From positions 496,001 to 560,000 of the forward strand of contig OY723258.1 of the NCBI GenBank assembly GCA_963210315.1: a stretch of DNA of 64,000 nt, written 5' to 3'. Positions 45,134 to 56,851 of this stretch are shown here, one piece after another (the first letter of the stretch is position 1; each line of letters opens with the position of its first letter). The position numbers and the translations under genes are program-made. Below the pieces are notes generated by a model. It was not told where the DNA came from. It made no database searches and saw only the letters and a program-made list of their open reading frames with translations. The DNA is from Rhynchopus euleeides. Lineage: Eukaryota; Euglenozoa; Diplonemea; Diplonemida; Diplonemidae.

Positions 45134-45202
45134 TAGAAGAAAAAGTAGAACCTGCTGCGCTTGCCCCACCAAGCAGCCTCAGTACGACAGGACGCGCGCA
45201 GG
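45134..45202. repeat. Segment shared with element F
   Basis: AGTAGAACCTGCTGCGC and following blocks recur at 18941-19005. The segment is absent from the deleted hAT copy at 30017. Confidence 0.6.
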
Positions 45203-45670
45203 CACCGGGCCTCTCAGATTCTGGGAGGGTTTGCGCGGGTCGCGCGCGCCGAAGGCGCGCGCGAAAAATTTTCAAAACCAGAAAAACCGGGAAACGGCGC
45301 CAGAAAAAAAGTCTATCTTATACCCTGAAGAGAAATACGGGAAAAAAAAGGAATGACCTGCCCACCCCCCCCCGTCACCCCCACCATATACACGATTCAC
45401 CTTCACCATCTGTCGGGAACTGATGTCGTGTCGGCCGGCACAATGCAATGGCCAGGCACACAAGTCACACTCCATTGCAGGCTCAAAGAGAGACACGATT
45501 CGAACAATTCCTGCCGAAATCGTTCAAACTGCCTGCTCCTTCGCGGAGCGAACATGTAGCTAACATAGCAGTCGCTCTGCGAGAGCGAGCCTGCCATTGT
45601 GTATGACTTTTGAATGGGGTTTCCCCCGACCCGACACCACCAAACAATTGGATTGCCAATAACCCACAGC

Positions 45671-45700
45671 AGCCCCCCTGTGAGAGGGGCCAGCTGTTCC
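45671..45700 (+). repeat. GAGAGGGGC-CAGCTGTT hairpin motif
   Basis: AGCCCCCCTGTGAGAGGGGC then CAGCTGTTCC. The CCCC and GGGG halves form a stem with a short loop. Confidence 0.6.
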
Positions 45701-46863
45701 GGGTTGGCCACATTCTTTATGTTCACAGCTTCTCCCGCACACTGCAGCGAAGCCTCTGAGCCACAGACTCTATAGACTTGCTTGAATCACTGGTCCCGCC
45801 ACTATTGACTGCCCAGCGCAGCAAACAAACATGCTATGGATCGTCGGGCAGGGGGGGTGGTGGGGGGGGAGATGTGGGGACGGCGATAACAAAGCAGGGA
45901 ACAGGGAAGGGCACAGGCCCCACACACATCCAGGATACCAAACACACTGTGTCGGGTGGACAGGAAAAGAGGGGATGAGGAGGGCACCCAGAGGCGGCCA
46001 GGGCCAAATCCACGCAAATCACAGTGCCACAGACCTTAACCCCTGCCCCCCCCACCCCCTTTCCTGACCCACAGCCCGAAAGGGGCATCGCCCGATTCCC
46101 TCAACGTGTAGGGTTGGTGTAAAGTGAGAGAGAGAGGTAGGCAATATGCGGGTGGTGTGGATTTCGTCCTGCGCCTTCTGGAGTCTTCTGGTTTGGTGTG
46201 ACGCGAGTCTGGCGTGCGAATGATCTGGGCCAGGCAGTGGCGTGGACAACTGCTGTCAGAATGCCAGAAGAATTCCATGCTCCGAGGCAGACACGATGAT
46301 TGTGGTATTTTTGGGGGATGTGAGACGGTGCTCCTCACACAGCCAACACACAGACGTCCTCTCCCCCCGTCAGAACTGCTGAGGAACACACAGCGGGTGT
46401 GGTTTCGTTGGAAATCATGAATACCTCGAAAACGCACCACACCGCACATGCAGCATTAATCGCCAGCATACGCCGACACTCCTGCGATCTGCCTACGGTT
46501 TATACGCCGACGCGCCGGTAGGTTGAGCAGTTGCCGGTGGACGGAGGGGTGTGCCCCACCCCAAAACTCAACCGGAGGGGGGGTGGGGGGTGTCAGTGTT
46601 CGGCGGTGTCGACGACCAACGGTCTGACGACCCGTGACGCACACACGTCTGCGCCCTCATCTTATCTTGGATGAATTTGCAAAAGAAAAATGACAGCCGT
46701 CTTTCAACTCACGTCAGCGAAGCGTGGTTTGGCACAAGCTTAAGTTTCCATGCGCTCTGAGGGCATCGCGCCACCACAGCACCAGCAACTTACAAGACAT
46801 GCACTCTCTCGAGGCTGCAGCTCTGAAGAATTAATCGATCTGAAAGATTATTGCCCGTCTCCG

Positions 46864-46900
46864 AGCAGCCCTCCCGGTGAGAGTGGCCACTGTTGTGTTG
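46864..46900 (+). repeat. GAGAGTGGC-CACTGTT hairpin motif
   Basis: AGCAGCCCTCCCGGTGAGAG then TGGCCACTGTTGTGTTGG, another member of the family described in the findings. Confidence 0.55.
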
Positions 46901-49516
46901 GGGCGACTATTAAGGTAAGACACTGCAGGATAGGATGCAAGTGGTATGAAGGTGCACCCCCCACCCCCACCCCCACACAGGGCGTGTCGCACCACAACAC
47001 CAGAACCCCGGAGTGGCACTGGCTGGGGGAGGCTTTCTTCTAATGACAAATAGAACTCCGTTGGAAATATAAGGCGCTGTTTTGTGCGCCAAACCCCCGG
47101 ATCCGGTGGGGAAAAAAACACACCATCAGACCCGCCCACTGCGATATGCATCGGATATGCTCTCCGAGGGGGCCTCGCTCTGCGCCACTGTGTGTCTAAC
47201 TGTGCCACTTTGCAGCCAGTGTGTTGTGGTGACTCACTTCTTCCCACTTTTCTGCATTTCTGAGCGAAGCCCCCCTCCAAAAGTGAGGATGCCCGATGCA
47301 CCACCCTTGCGATCCTATGGTTCAAGCATGCATACGAAGGGATGGTGCAGAGAGGGGTGCTAACGGGGCGCAGCGCTAAGTAGGTGGAACGGGTGAGGGA
47401 CAAGCAATATAGAGAAGACCACACATGAGTTCGGGGGATCCCGAAGAGGGAGAGCTGTGACCTTGAGAAGGGAGGTTTGGAGGCGGTGGGGTGGGGTGGG
47501 GTGTGGGGGTGTTGTTGTGTGGCACGTTCTGGCCAACAAGATCACGACAGGGCACAGGGCAAACCACGCAGGGGGAGACGTTCGAATGTAACGTGCTGAG
47601 GGGAGGGGGGAGGCATTGAAATAGGAGTAGAGGGAAGCACAAGGATGATCTCCACTCACTCCGTGCCGGAGGGGGCTTTTCGCGATCTGTAAGGTTTTTG
47701 GCAAAGAGAGAATAAAAAAACAGTTCGGCGGCTTTCTCGCAAAAAAAATATGTGGAGAACAATACACCAAACCACACATGAATCTTTTTGGAAAGCGTCG
47801 GTGGCAGCTGGTAGGGGCAAGCCAGTAACCTGCCCTGCAAGCCCATCGGTAAGCGCACGCTGCTTTGACACACGCCACTTCGGCCCCCGTTAGCGGAGAC
47901 ACACCCCCCTGAGCCTGACATGGTTTTGGAAAGATTTTGACTTCCGGTTTGATATAATTAAAGCTGTGCCTCTCACAGCTCTTCCGGTGTTCGTTTCGCT
48001 GGGAAATACCTCTGCTGGGAGTTGGGTTGGAACTGGAGAGGTGGGGGGAAAGGGTGGCTTGCGCTCACAGAACAGGATGACAGGCCGGCCGGATCCGAAC
48101 GTGCAGCGATTTCATCCGATCTCCCAGGTGTGTGGAGGAGGGGGGGTGGCTGATAATTTCTGGGGATGGTTTCTGCACCCCGAAGGGGAGAAACGTGAAA
48201 GCTGCCCAGCGTGGAAGATTAGAACCACGTCCAGCACCACCCCAACCCCCCCCACGTCACTGTTGAGAATATGGTTAGGGGGGGGGGGGGATTTTTTGCA
48301 TTTCTGTTCTGTATTTTGCGCTCCAAAGTCAAAGTTCGGTTGGGGAGGGGGGTGGTCCGGGACTTGGGGCGGCTGGTCTGCAACACACAAGCATCACACG
48401 CAGTGCACCCTGCATAATCTGAGATCATCTGGGAGGTGGTGCCGGAATCGCTCCCCCCACCACCTGTCACAACCACTACGCCACACCGCACGGCAACGTT
48501 TCTGTTGTTTAGTGTACGGTCTCACCGAGCGGACCCTGATGCCACCTCCGCACATACACACAACACACCACACACAGGGATGGAAGCAGTGTAATGCGAT
48601 AGAAGGACTGACGGGGCAAGGCCCCTCTTGTGCAGTGTGTAGGGCCAGAGCGGACATAGATCAAAAACCAAATATGTGCTCGGTGCGTTCTCCGCTGATG
48701 ATTGTGCAGGTGTAGCGATGGGGAGGGGCGATACGTCGAGCATACGCGGCAGCCGCAAGGCTCACGTTGGGTGTGGTGTTGTCTAGAGTTTGTACCCTTT
48801 TTCGATGGCCTCTGGGCCACAACTGCGCCACAGCTTGTCTCCTGTTTTGTAAGGCGACTCGCTGCTCTGCGCTTCAGAGCGTCAGCTGATTGAGGGTGTG
48901 TGATACTTCAGAGCGAAGCCTTTACCCTCTGAGTTTCAACATGCCAACAGCCATCAGGGGAATCGGTTCGTAGGATGGGAGCGGTGGAGCAGGAGAGGGG
49001 GGGGGGGAGGGTCAATTGATCAAATCAGAAGAGACACGCACACGTGAATCATTGCAGCAGCGCAGCCCGCACTACCGAGAAAGCGCCCCACACCTGATGC
49101 GATATTCACTTGAGAAAGACACGCGAAGAACTGATACAGAGAGAATCACAACACGGAAAGAAACTGATGGAGCAGTTTTTCTGGCTTGGGACCTAAGACC
49201 CCCCCAGACCCAGACAGGACAACACACACTGACATTCGGTTTGGTTAGCCACATGGTTAGCACATGGTTATCACAGAGTTATCACAGGACACGCCATCTG
49301 ATGCGATCGCCACCCTACACTCACACATTGGTGGGTGCTGGCAGCTAGCGGAATGGAAGTGCAGAGGTGTGCACCGATCACCCCCACGACCGCCCCCTGC
49401 CCTTCTTCCTGATATTGCCAATTCCCGACCCCTTAGCCTCGAGACATAATTTTCATCGAAGTGATGCTGATAACAGGGATTTGGGGGTGGGGGGGGGGGG
49501 GGGGGGGGGGGGGGTA

Positions 49517-50664
49517 GGGGGGGTCAAATGGGGGTGACAAACACGATTTTTCAAAAAACCGGCGCAGAGGCCCCAAAGCCCCCGTAAACCCTCCAAACCG
49601 CCCCAGATCGGTCCGGAAACCCATCGAACCCCACTTTTCCACCATTCCGGGCACCTCAGGTGCCCGAATTGGGGTACCTAAATTTTGTGCCACCGTTTGG
49701 TACCGGACAGTGCCACTGTGTGGGAGGTTGGAAAAGAAAATGCCCCAACACACCACATCTGAGGGTTGCAATGCATGTTGCTTGCCAACCACGTCATCCG
49801 GTGGGTGTCAGGCGCTATGTAGGTGGCATGAGCCAGGTCTTCGATGTGTTCTGGCTTGTATATGTACCTCCCTGCCTGCGGCACAGGCACTGCCTTTGTC
49901 CCCCACACCAGCCACAGAGAGCGTATTGTACTCGGTCCACGGTTGCTGATTCATTGTGATGCGTTGTATCCTCGAGTGAACGTCACACACTAGTGGCACC
50001 ACCACCCGCCATCCGAGAGCTGTATTGACTTTGCGCCCTTCCGTTGCATTCACCTCGCCACGCATATTGCACCGTTCAGTACCAGTGCTCTTGGGCCAGG
50101 CAAAGTAGACCGCAGCAACTACCAATTCTGGCACAATGGGTACCACGACAGCGCACTTCGTGTGTTCCCGGAATGTACAGCTCGTGTTGCAACAGTCGTT
50201 GTCAACACATCCCGGTTGTGGAGCACTGCTGCACAGGAATCACACGACCATCTGGACTTGTTCCGTACCTACAGGCAGCCTCCCGGTGCATGGTGGCAGG
50301 GAGGTACATATACAAGCCAGAACTCATCGAAGACCTGGCTAATGCCACCTACATAGCGCCTGACACCCACCGGATGACGTGGTTGGCAAGCAACATGCAT
50401 TGCAACCCTCAGATGTGGTGTGTTGGGGCATTTTCTTTTCCAACCTCCCACACAGTGGCACTGTCCGGTACCAAACGGTGGCACAAAATTTAGGTACCCC
50501 AATTCGGGCACCTGAGGTGCCCGGAATGGTGGAAAAGTGGGGTTCGATGGGTTTCCGGACCGATCTGGGGGGGTTTGGAGGGTTTACGGGGGCTTTGGGG
50601 CCTCTGCGCCGGTTTTTTGAAAAATCGTGTTTGTCCACGTAAAAGGGTGGCATTTGACCCCCCC
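49517..50664. mobile_element. Foldback element A, copy 2 (uninterrupted)
   Basis: 1148 bp with the same GGGGGGGTCAAATG ends and TA flanks (49515-49516, 50665-50666) as A1. It lacks N1, and so shows the pre-insertion site at 50305-50306. It is almost identical to A1 outside that site, indicating recent movement of both. Confidence 0.92.
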
Positions 50665-50681
50665 TAGGGGGGGGGGGGGTA

Positions 50682-51840
50682 GGGAGGGGTATATGCCCTT
50701 TAAAAAGCGTGAGAAACACCACATTTTTGAACATCGACTTCTTTTGACGTACCGGCCGTCAAAACCCCCACCAACCACCCCAGAACACCGATATTACCCC
50801 CTATCCGACACACCAGACCCCCTCATGGCACCTCCAGAGGCTTTTTTGCGACGTCAAAATTTTCTGCCTAGGTTTGGTACCTGGGCCGTCCCTGTGGGAG
50901 AGATGCTCAGATTTTTGCGAACACTGGGCATCTATTTTCAGGGTTTTTGGTGTCTGGCAATGCCGAGGGGTGTGGGGGGGTGCATTCTGGATCGAGGGCA
51001 GGGTCCACCAGACCCGTTCTCTTCCGAGAAAGGATATTTTTGACCCTCAAACTTGCAGCCCATCTCCTGTGGGCCTGTTTGTACGTCAATTAGCCTTTAT
51101 TCTGGGCAAAACAACGCTCACATGCGTCATCCCACTTAGTCCGAGAGTCCGCTGACAAGACACACATCTCTGCCCTCTTCTAGTTCAGACTCAGTCAGCA
51201 CCAACCTAGCACCCTCTCTTTCTCTGTGGCTCTTTCTGTTGGTGTCACAACTGCACCAGTTGCCTAGGCCAGGCTCCATTCGAGGCAGGAATCATATCTC
51301 TGATTATTGGTGTCATCGTCCACAGCGTCTCTGAGTCTTATGTCGGCCGCAACATCTGATTGCTTGCGGGAGTATTGTCAGTAAAGGCATGCAACCAGGA
51401 CATGTGGGATACCCAGCGGGATATATGAAAATGGGATATCCCTGCCACCATCCGCCATATGCCCCCCCGGGAGACAGGGCCATCTCTGCGGGATATGGGG
51501 GTCAGAATCCGCAGGATATCATCACCAGGTCACGCGGGATACCCCCGCATGTGCATGGGATATCAAATGGGACATGGTTTGACCGAAGAGCCAACCATAT
51601 TCCGTACAATACGTTGTATCAGTGTGGGTGGCTATGCCTGGTACCTAGGCCAGGTACCAAACCTAGGCAGGAAAATGAGCATGGCAGATGAGTGGCCCCC
51701 AGAGGGCACTGGGGGTCACCAAAGTGCCCTGTAGGTGTTTCTGGGGTGTTTTGGACCACTTTGTATGGTTGGATGTCGACTTAGGTGCCGTTTTCGCATA
51801 TGTCAAAAATTCAGGTTTCTCACGCACATATACCCCTCCC
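50682..51840. mobile_element. TA-target element B
   Basis: 1159 bp with ends GGGAGGGGTATATG / CATATACCCCTCCC and TA on both sides (50680-50681, 51841-51842). Subterminal GCGTGAGAAAC pairs with its complement GTTTCTCACGC near 51815-51826, and GTACCTGGGC-like and GGATATC words repeat inside. No transposase frame. Confidence 0.82.
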
Positions 51841-53334
51841 TAGGGCAGTGATTAAATAAACGTTGAAAACGTTTAGCGTTTCTCAGAATTCTGAGCGGAA
51901 ATAAACGTTCAGATAAACGCTTACAGGGGGGGGTCAAATAAACGTACTAAGTACTACTATTCGGCGAACGGGCGGGCCTAAATCGACCTCGCCAAAAAAG
52001 TATATAATACTTTGCGAGCGAATAGACGTACGTAGTACGTCTATTCAACTTTTCCTAAAAACACTGTTTGCAGGGGCTCTGCGGGGCTATTTGGTCCACC
52101 AGGGGCGCGCTGGTCACTGCCGCGTGCCCTGGCCCGGATCACTTCGTTGAAGGAAGGCCGGGGAGCGCCTGGCTGTGGCCCATCCTCTTGAGGCATTCCG
52201 TGAGCAGATGAAATCATCGGACGTCGTCATTGTATCGGACACCAGCCGAAGATATTGGCCCTGTTGGTGGATGTCACAGGTCTACGGTGAGCTTTGTCTG
52301 GGGCCATCCGTTCACATCTTCTCGGTGGTGGTGGGGACTGCAGACGCCGTAGCTGAGGGAATGCGCGGCGGGCTTCAGCAGTGGTTCTGATGCCTCTAGA
52401 CCGCATGAGCTTGCGGGTTTGCGGGGCCCGTGCACCCTGGTTCCCCGAAGTGGCACCAATAGACCTTGTCCCCATTCCTTGCCCCAAAGTTTGCGGATTT
52501 GTGTGCCCCCTCCACTGGCAGGCGGTCCTCCAAAAAGAAAATCTCAAAAAAAAACGAGATATTTCCCAAAAAAACGGGTGGACAAAGTAAGTACTTGTAT
52601 TCAACGGCCCAACGTGCCCCAGAGCCCCAAAAAAAATAAGTACTACTATTCGGCTAAGTACTACTATTCAACTAAGTGGGGGTCTTCGCTCCATCCGCCA
52701 AAAAAAACCAAAAAAAACCGGAAAAAACCCGTGAAAAAGTCGGAAAAAAAGAGTGTGGGGAGTTGGGTCCAGTTTAGCAAAGTGAGCTTATTTTTCGAAA
52801 ATTGAAAAATTGGGGACACCAAAAGTCCCCAGAAAAATCTTCGACTTGGCCCGCAGAGTGATTTTTTTGGTGAAAAACGATTTCAACAGTTGTCCAACAG
52901 TTGCTGTACAAGACGGCACACCGTTCTCTGCGCATGGGCTGCTGCACGTGAATCATTTGGATGTCCGAGGGGCTATCCGGAACGAGGAGGGCCACGAGCC
53001 TGAACTACCCGCCAGCAGCGATCCCGTGCCAGGGCTGGCAGGGGGCCGCGGCCCCACCTCCCTTTTTCTGTAATTGTTTGGGAGGGTGGGCCGCCAGGGG
53101 TGGCATGGCCGTACCCTCGGCCCTACCTCCCGGGTCAGATTTTGGGGCTTTTGGGTTCGGCCTTGTGGCCGAGTTTTCATGCGCCGCAGCGTATGAAAAC
53201 CCAACGGCATGCTGGGGGCTTGATGGTGTTCATCGAAGCGCACCTCATCATGCCCCAAGCGAAGGACCATCCCCGCCTGGAATGTGCAACAGCACCAACC
53301 GGTGTGGGGACTAGCCTTCGAAGACTTTCAGGAT

Positions 53335-53369
53335 GTTCACTACCGTGGCCTCCGGCGGCTGGGGGGCTG
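53335..53369 (+). repeat. Dispersed GC hairpin repeat, truncated copy 5
   Basis: GTTCACTACCGTGGCCTCC then GGCGGCTGGGGGGCT, after which it leaves the consensus (GGATTCC). Confidence 0.8.
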
Positions 53370-54366
53370 GATTCCTGATTTTTGATCCAGCAGGACGACC
53401 AAAGGCAGCAACATCCGGTGCTTCTCGAATTGGGTGAAAATGTTCTGTGGCCGTGCATTCGATCCTGTTTGCATCATACCACGGGAAGTCGGGGCGGGGT
53501 TGGGCGGCACTTTTTTTCTCGCGAGCTCGGCCACCCTGTGCCCGACCTCTTTTTTGGTTTGCCCGACCCCCAGCGAGATCACTGGCAGCCAGACCTTGTT
53601 CAACATAAACAGCAGACAAGAGAGCAGAATGGAGTGTGGGGCAGCTGCCGTGCTCCCACACATAAACAGCGCACCTCTCGCGCTGCCTGCACGAAAGGGA
53701 CGGGTAACCTGCAGGTCACCCACAGCAGCCTACTGCCTACGTTCTATACAAGATCAGCGCCGACCACACGAAAGGCTGTTCGACCTGCGGCGCAACAAGA
53801 AGCTCCGGTGGGAACAGAACTGAGCGGCAACAGGATGCAATGCAGGCCCACATCCGATGCCCTGCGGCAAGAGCAGTCACATCGATATCTTTGACAGGGC
53901 CTGCCCACTGGTGTGTGACGGGGTGACCTGCAGATGGTGACCTGGCCCACGGCAGAACACCTGGGTCGGGGGATGGCTGCGACTGGGCATTACCTAACTC
54001 TTCATGATGCAGGACTGCGGTCAATTGGTCCAAAAGAGCAAGTATGGCTCCCGCTCAGCTCTCACTGAAGCTGAACCAGATGCAAGTGGTGGGAGGAGGA
54101 GGGTGTCCCGGGGGAGGACACACCGGCCGGCAACCCACGAGGACTGGCCCGTCCCAGTCGACAGAAGAACAAAGCAGGAACACGGACTCACCTGAAACGA
54201 CATACTGAAGTGAGGGAGGAGGAGGCGAGCACAAAAGGGCGTCGGCTACCGCACGCCCTTTGAGCGCAGCCGACGACGACCGAACCAGCCACCGGCCGGG
54301 AGGTGCGTGTGGCGTGGGGGGCTTCGCCCCCCACGCAAGGGGGGTCCGGGGGGCGAAGCCCCCCGG

Positions 54367-55517
54367 AAAAAAATTTGGGGTTTTTTGGCCTATTTTTGGC
54401 CATTTTCCGCTGCATTTGTTTGATTTTGGGTCGGGAAAGGTATGGCCAGGAAGTGGGAAAAATTGAGGAAAAAGTCGGAAATTTTCAGGTTTGCCCATAT
54501 AAACCATGGGTCACAGATTCCGATTTTTGGGTCAGACTCCAAGTTTGACACAAGGGAACATAGGCAAAAATTTTCACCTATTTTTGGTCACCTAAGGGGG
54601 GGGGCTTCGCTCCGGGTCACTGACCCAAGCTGACCCAGATTGACCCGGAGCGAAGCCCCCCATTTTCCTAAGGTGAAAAGCCCCAGGGTGACCCAAATTG
54701 ACCCAAGTTGACCCAAATTGACCCGGAGCGAAGACCCCCATGTTCGTTCCCATAGGAAAAAATTTGGGGTTTTTTGGCCTATTTTTGGCCATTTTCCGCT
54801 GCATTTGTTTGATTTTGGGTCGGGAAAGGTATGGCCAGGAAGTGGGAAAAATTGAGGAAAAAGTCGGAAATTTTCAGGTTTGCCCATATAAACCATGGGT
54901 CACAGATTCCGATTTTTGGGTCAGACTCCAAGTTTGACACAAGGGAACATAGGCAAAAATTTTCACCTATTTTTGGTCACCTAAGGGGGGGGGCTTCGCT
55001 CCGGGTCACTGACCCAAGCTGACCCAGATTGACCCGGAGCGAAGCCCCCCATTTTCCTAAGGTGAAAAGCCCCAGGGTGACCCAAATTGACCCAAGTTGA
55101 CCCAAATTGACCCGGAGCGAAGACCCCCATGTTCGTTCCCATAGGAAAAAATTTGGGGTTTTTTGGCCTATTTTTGGCCATTTTCCGCTGCATTTGTTTG
55201 ATTTTGGGTCGGGAAAGGTATGGCCAGGAAGTGGGAAAAATTGAGGAAAAAGTCGGAAATTTTCAGGTTTGCCCATATAAACCATGGGTCACAGATTCCG
55301 ATTTTTGGGTCAGACTCCAAGTTTGACACAAGGGAACATAGGCAAAAATTTTCACCTATTTTTGGTCACCTAAGGGGGGGGGCTTCGCTCCGGGTCACTG
55401 ACCCAAGCTGACCCAGATTGACCCGGAGCGAAGCCCCCCATTTTCCTAAGGTGAAAAGCCCCAGGGTGACCCAAATTGACCCAAGTTGACCCAAATTGAC
55501 CCGGAGCGAAGACCCCC
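54367..55517 (+). repeat. 389-bp tandem repeat, three copies
   Basis: Units start at 54367, 54757 and 55146 (TTTGGGG anchor at 54374 and 54763, 389 bp apart). The units are virtually identical, pointing to recent duplication. Each unit holds short direct repeats of TTGACCCAAG/TTGACCCGGA, and a GGAGCGAAGCCCCCC block able to pair with GGGGGGCTTCGCTCC. No coding potential beyond short frames repeated three times. Confidence 0.96.
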
Positions 55518-56380
55518 AGTACGTTTATTCGACCCCCCCCTGTAATAAACGTTTCCTGCAGGCTCTGCCACTGAGTCACTTTACATCATAACATATCATG
55601 GCCAGCACACCACACCCCAAATTCCAGGGCGGGGGGTCACCGCTGCGGTGAGGACAGCAAGATGTCGAAGCGCAAGGTCGAAAACATCGGCGCTATTTCT
55701 GGCCACTTCTTGTACCCGTGCCTGCTGTACCAGGTGCCTGTTCCAGTCAGCTGCCTCCCATCAGAGGAGGCATCTGAGAGACTCTCGTATGGCGTCCCTG
55801 TGCTACATGCTCACAGGTGAGGCACCACACCCGAGGACGCGCTCCCTGGCAACGGATGCGCCGTGCCACAGACCCAGCTGCCGTATGATCTCCCAAGAAC
55901 AGCGTCAAATGGGACACGAACTGTACCATACTTCTCCCACAACTGTTCCTGGCGCGATTGCCTCATATTGGCTTGCCTTTTGGCCTCTGGAGGGCACCGA
56001 GAAGCTGTTATGTTTCAGAACAATCAACGACAACAGTTCTTCTGTGCATCTGGCAGGTTGAGGTGTGCTTGTTCTGCTTGATGTGTCCTGTGGTGTGCAG
56101 CCCAGGTACAAGTTCTGTCCCAAAAATTTTGGTTGCTAAAAACGGCATCGTCGGGGGCGTACCACCCCCTGGGAGTGGGCGGAATTGAGTTTCCGGAGCA
56201 TATTGGGCACTTTCTGCCACCAGAATCGTGTGGGAGTGTGTGAGGTCAGATTATGTGGGTGGGGTGTGGGCACAAGCTGCTTCGCTAAATAAACGCTAAA
56301 CGTTTAGCGTTTATAAACGTTTAACGTTTATTTAAAAACGATTTCTGAAATAAACGTCGTTTATTGGGTTCACTGCCCTA

Positions 56381-56851
56381 GGGGGGGGGGGGGGGGCATG
56401 ACTCGTCAAAACCTATATCCACTGCGAAGAACAACAACACCACAACAACTCACAGCCGCACGTTGGCAATGTCGGATTGGCGGAGCTGCATCGTACTGAA
56501 GGGCATAATAACGAGTCCGCTCACGAGAACTGTGCACACTGTACATACAGCCACATTTTCTCAATGAGAAGGTATGACAGTCATTTTACGCATAATTAAG
56601 ATGGATCAGAGCCCGATCCTCCCCCACCAACCCCGAGAAGAATCGCCTTCGGGGGGGGCGGGGGGGACGACCCTGCGGCACCACCATCTCCAACCCAACT
56701 GCCCGAGACAGAACCCTCGCAGCACGGCCTTTTAAAAAAAGGAGGGGACGACCCAAATGGAACGGGGTACCCCCTCGCCCCCTCGCCCCCCCCACACCCT
56801 TCCTTCGGGGGGTACCAAAACCACCGCCGAGCCTCGGCACTGCAAGTAGAA
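56381..56851. other. Intergenic, 3' flank of membrane-protein gene
   Basis: G run at 56381-56396, then mixed sequence with no gene seen. Probably includes the 3' UTR of the following minus-strand gene. Confidence 0.5.

Larger units (their letters stand above)
41594..45327 (+). mobile_element. Complete autonomous hAT transposon
   Basis: 3734 bp. The termini pair over CAGGGGATAAGATAG (left) and CTATCTTATACCCTG (right), differing at one position, with A/T-rich GGTTTT-type subterminal repeats on both sides. The flanking 8 bp are identical, AAGAGAAA at 41586-41593 and 45328-45335, the hAT hallmark. It contains one intact transposase gene. A GCGCGC palindrome (45240-45262) marks the right subterminal region and also exists in the 30017 derivative. 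The intact frame and perfect target duplication indicate a recent insertion. Confidence 0.97.
45336..49514. other. Intergenic, no gene recognised
   Basis: About 4.2 kb with GAGAGGGGC motif copies at 45671-45700 and 46864-46900, G runs (45850-45870, 48278-48290, 49000-49010), and many short frames without motifs. No RNA gene seen. Confidence 0.45.
51924..55542. mobile_element. TA-target element G nested in C
   Basis: 3619 bp, ends CAGGGGGGGGTC(A/G)AATAA followed by ACGTACT in both, flanked by TA (51922-51923, 55543-55544). Contains repeated AAGTACTACTATTC words (51948, 52640, 52658), a truncated GC hairpin repeat (53335), and the 389-bp tandem array at its right end. Short frames at 52175-52390 and 53100-53330 may be degraded coding sequence but match nothing I recognise. 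Confidence 0.83.
51843..56378. mobile_element. TA-target element C (interrupted by G)
   Basis: Ends GGGCAGTGA / TCACTGCCC, flanked by TA (51841-51842, shared with B, and 56379-56380). Both subterminal regions are packed with AAACGTTTA and AATAAACG words in both orientations. Without G it is about 0.9 kb and carries only a short frame (55662-55820, MSKRKVENIG) of unknown meaning. Confidence 0.85.
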
